Both the position numbers and the translations under genes were made by a program. Of a stretch of DNA of 49,583 nucleotides, positions 48,815 through 49,583 are shown one piece after another (within the stretch, counting starts at the first letter, position 1; each line of letters opens with the position of its first letter). This DNA is from CAVQFC01 sp036497895 (GTDB lineage Bacteria; Acidobacteriota; Vicinamibacteria; Vicinamibacterales; CAVVIG01): positions 1 through 49,583 of the forward strand of contig DASXIR010000235.1 in NCBI GenBank assembly GCA_036497895.1. Direction: 5' to 3'. The notes under the pieces are model-generated. The model did no database searches. It was not told where the DNA came from and saw only the letters and a program-made list of their open reading frames with translations.

Positions 48815-49583
48815 TTACGGCGCCCACGCCATGCCGTCGGGGCCATTGCCCGTGGCGATTTTCTTCGTCATGGTCCACGTCTTCAGGTCGATGACCGCGA
48901 TGAAGTTGTCACGATTGACCGCGACGTAGGCGACGCCGCCGGACGGCGGCATCAGCACGCCTTCAGGGCCATTGCCGACGACGATCCGCTTCACGACCAT
49001 CCGGGTCTGGGTGTCGACCACGACGACGTCTCCGCCCTCATCGTCTGAGACCAGCGCGAACTTCGCGTCCGGCGTGAGCTTGATGCGGTTCGAGCGTTTT
49101 GTGCCGACGTCGAACGTATGAAGCACCGCGTTGGTTGCAGTGTCGATCACCGAGACGCCGCCGTCGCGGGAATGCGCGCTCCAGACCGTGCGCCCATCCG
49201 GAGAGATGTCGATGCCTTCGGGCCCCTTGCCGACCGGAATCACGGTCTGCGCCCACGCCCCGGCGCTCTGGCGAATCGCTGAGACAGTGTTCGACCCGAT
49301 GTTCGACGTAAAGAATGTCCGGCCGTCTTTCGACGGCAACACCATGTGCGTCGTCGCCTGACCGGTCTCGAACTGCCAATCGACCTTGTCGGCGACCGGA
49401 TCGTACCGGGCGATCTTCTTGTCCGCTTCGGCCGTGAAATATAGCGTCCCGTTCACAAAGGCGAGGCCATGAGGCCGCGACAACGGCGCGACGTCAACCC
49501 GGCGCAATTCTCTCTGCGTGGCCAGATCGATCATCGAAATGGTGTGGCCCGGCGCTGGACCCGAGCCGTAGTTGCTGCCGAAC
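48815..49583 (-). CDS. YVTN-type beta-propeller protein, 5' end beyond the window
   Basis: At least 255 residues, open to the right edge, so the N-terminus and any signal are missing; an internal ATG lies at 49534, but the frame continues upstream with FGSNYGSGPAPGHTIS. The repeats are YVTN/NHL-like: GPEGIDISPDGRTVWSAHSR, NRIKLTPDAKFALVSDDEGG, GPEGVLMPPSGGVAYVAVNR and GPDGMAWAP at the C-terminus, each followed by VxVIDxxT strands. Such propellers are usually periplasmic or surface proteins for binding. It lies upstream of the ABC ATPase on the same strand with the heptamer array between. Confidence 0.8.
   Translation of the reverse strand, partial: FGSNYGSGPAPGHTISMIDLATQRELRRVDVAPLSRPHGLAFVNGTLYFTAEADKKIARYDPVADKVDWQFETGQATTHMVLPSKDGRTFFTSNIGSNTVSAIRQSAGAWAQTVIPVGKGPEGIDISPDGRTVWSAHSRDGGVSVIDTATNAVLHTFDVGTKRSNRIKLTPDAKFALVSDDEGGDVVVVDTQTRMVVKRIVVGNGPEGVLMPPSGGVAYVAVNRDNFIAVIDLKTWTMTKKIATGNGPDGMAWAP

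Overview
The window is GC-rich, densely coded DNA from a Gram-negative bacterium. Its gene set (Oar-like TonB-dependent receptor, tandem PQQ dehydrogenases, Tat-exported aminotransferase, PEGA and pseudokinase proteins, a DPP-IV peptidase, two metallo-dependent amidohydrolases, CHRD lipoprotein, DUF5777-like barrel) fits an Acidobacteriota genome, probably Vicinamibacteria-like. That placement is inferred from gene content; no rRNA or other marker gene is present. I found no tRNA, rRNA, integrase, transposase or CRISPR array. No gap between genes exceeds 300 bases; the longest, about 230-240 bases, are described as features.

Layout. 1-8069 (minus): an RND multidrug efflux operon (adaptor, MdtB-like pump, MdtC-like pump, outer-membrane lipoprotein) joined by 4-base ATGA overlaps; the MdtB-like gene is cut by an in-frame TAG. 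8161-14828: a small basic protein, an Oar-like receptor paired with a Tat-exported PLP enzyme, and a secreted amidase with a long N-terminal extension. 14869-19400 (minus): an FtsX-type ABC exporter operon with two permeases, an ATPase, a small coiled-coil protein and a membrane-anchored AttH/CrtC-like lipocalin. 19558-20278: a RodZ-like HTH protein apparently frameshifted away from its membrane domain. 20334-25545: a cupin and two tandem PQQ dehydrogenases ending at a clear terminator. 25545-29709: a hybrid histidine kinase, an NHL propeller, a small secreted protein and a 46-residue zinc ribbon. 29844-33430: a pseudokinase/PEGA membrane protein and a TonB-C-terminal protein. 33659-37094: a small lmo0937-like membrane protein, a DPP-IV-family peptidase and a tyrosine-rich PEGA protein. 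37106-37811: the remains of an FAD monooxygenase. 37942-42215: CHRD lipoprotein, DUF5777-like barrel, amidohydrolase and FAH-family hydrolase. 42327-44771: a catalytically dead HtrA homologue, a truncated LuxR regulator and, convergent to them, an intact HtrA. 44876-49583: a small membrane protein, an ABC-2 transporter operon with a D-aminoacylase-like lipoprotein, and a partial beta-propeller.

Most notable are (1) the HtrA / triad-less HtrA / truncated LuxR cluster, in which both HtrA proteins lack an export signal; (2) the ABC exporter in which an FtsX-type first membrane segment sits on a lipocalin-like protein while one permease lacks that segment; (3) degenerate heptamer arrays in three separate intergenic regions; (4) several broken genes (mdtB-like, HTH-membrane protein, FAD monooxygenase); and (5) a TANNNT box 6-7 bases before several start codons, suggesting leaderless mRNAs.
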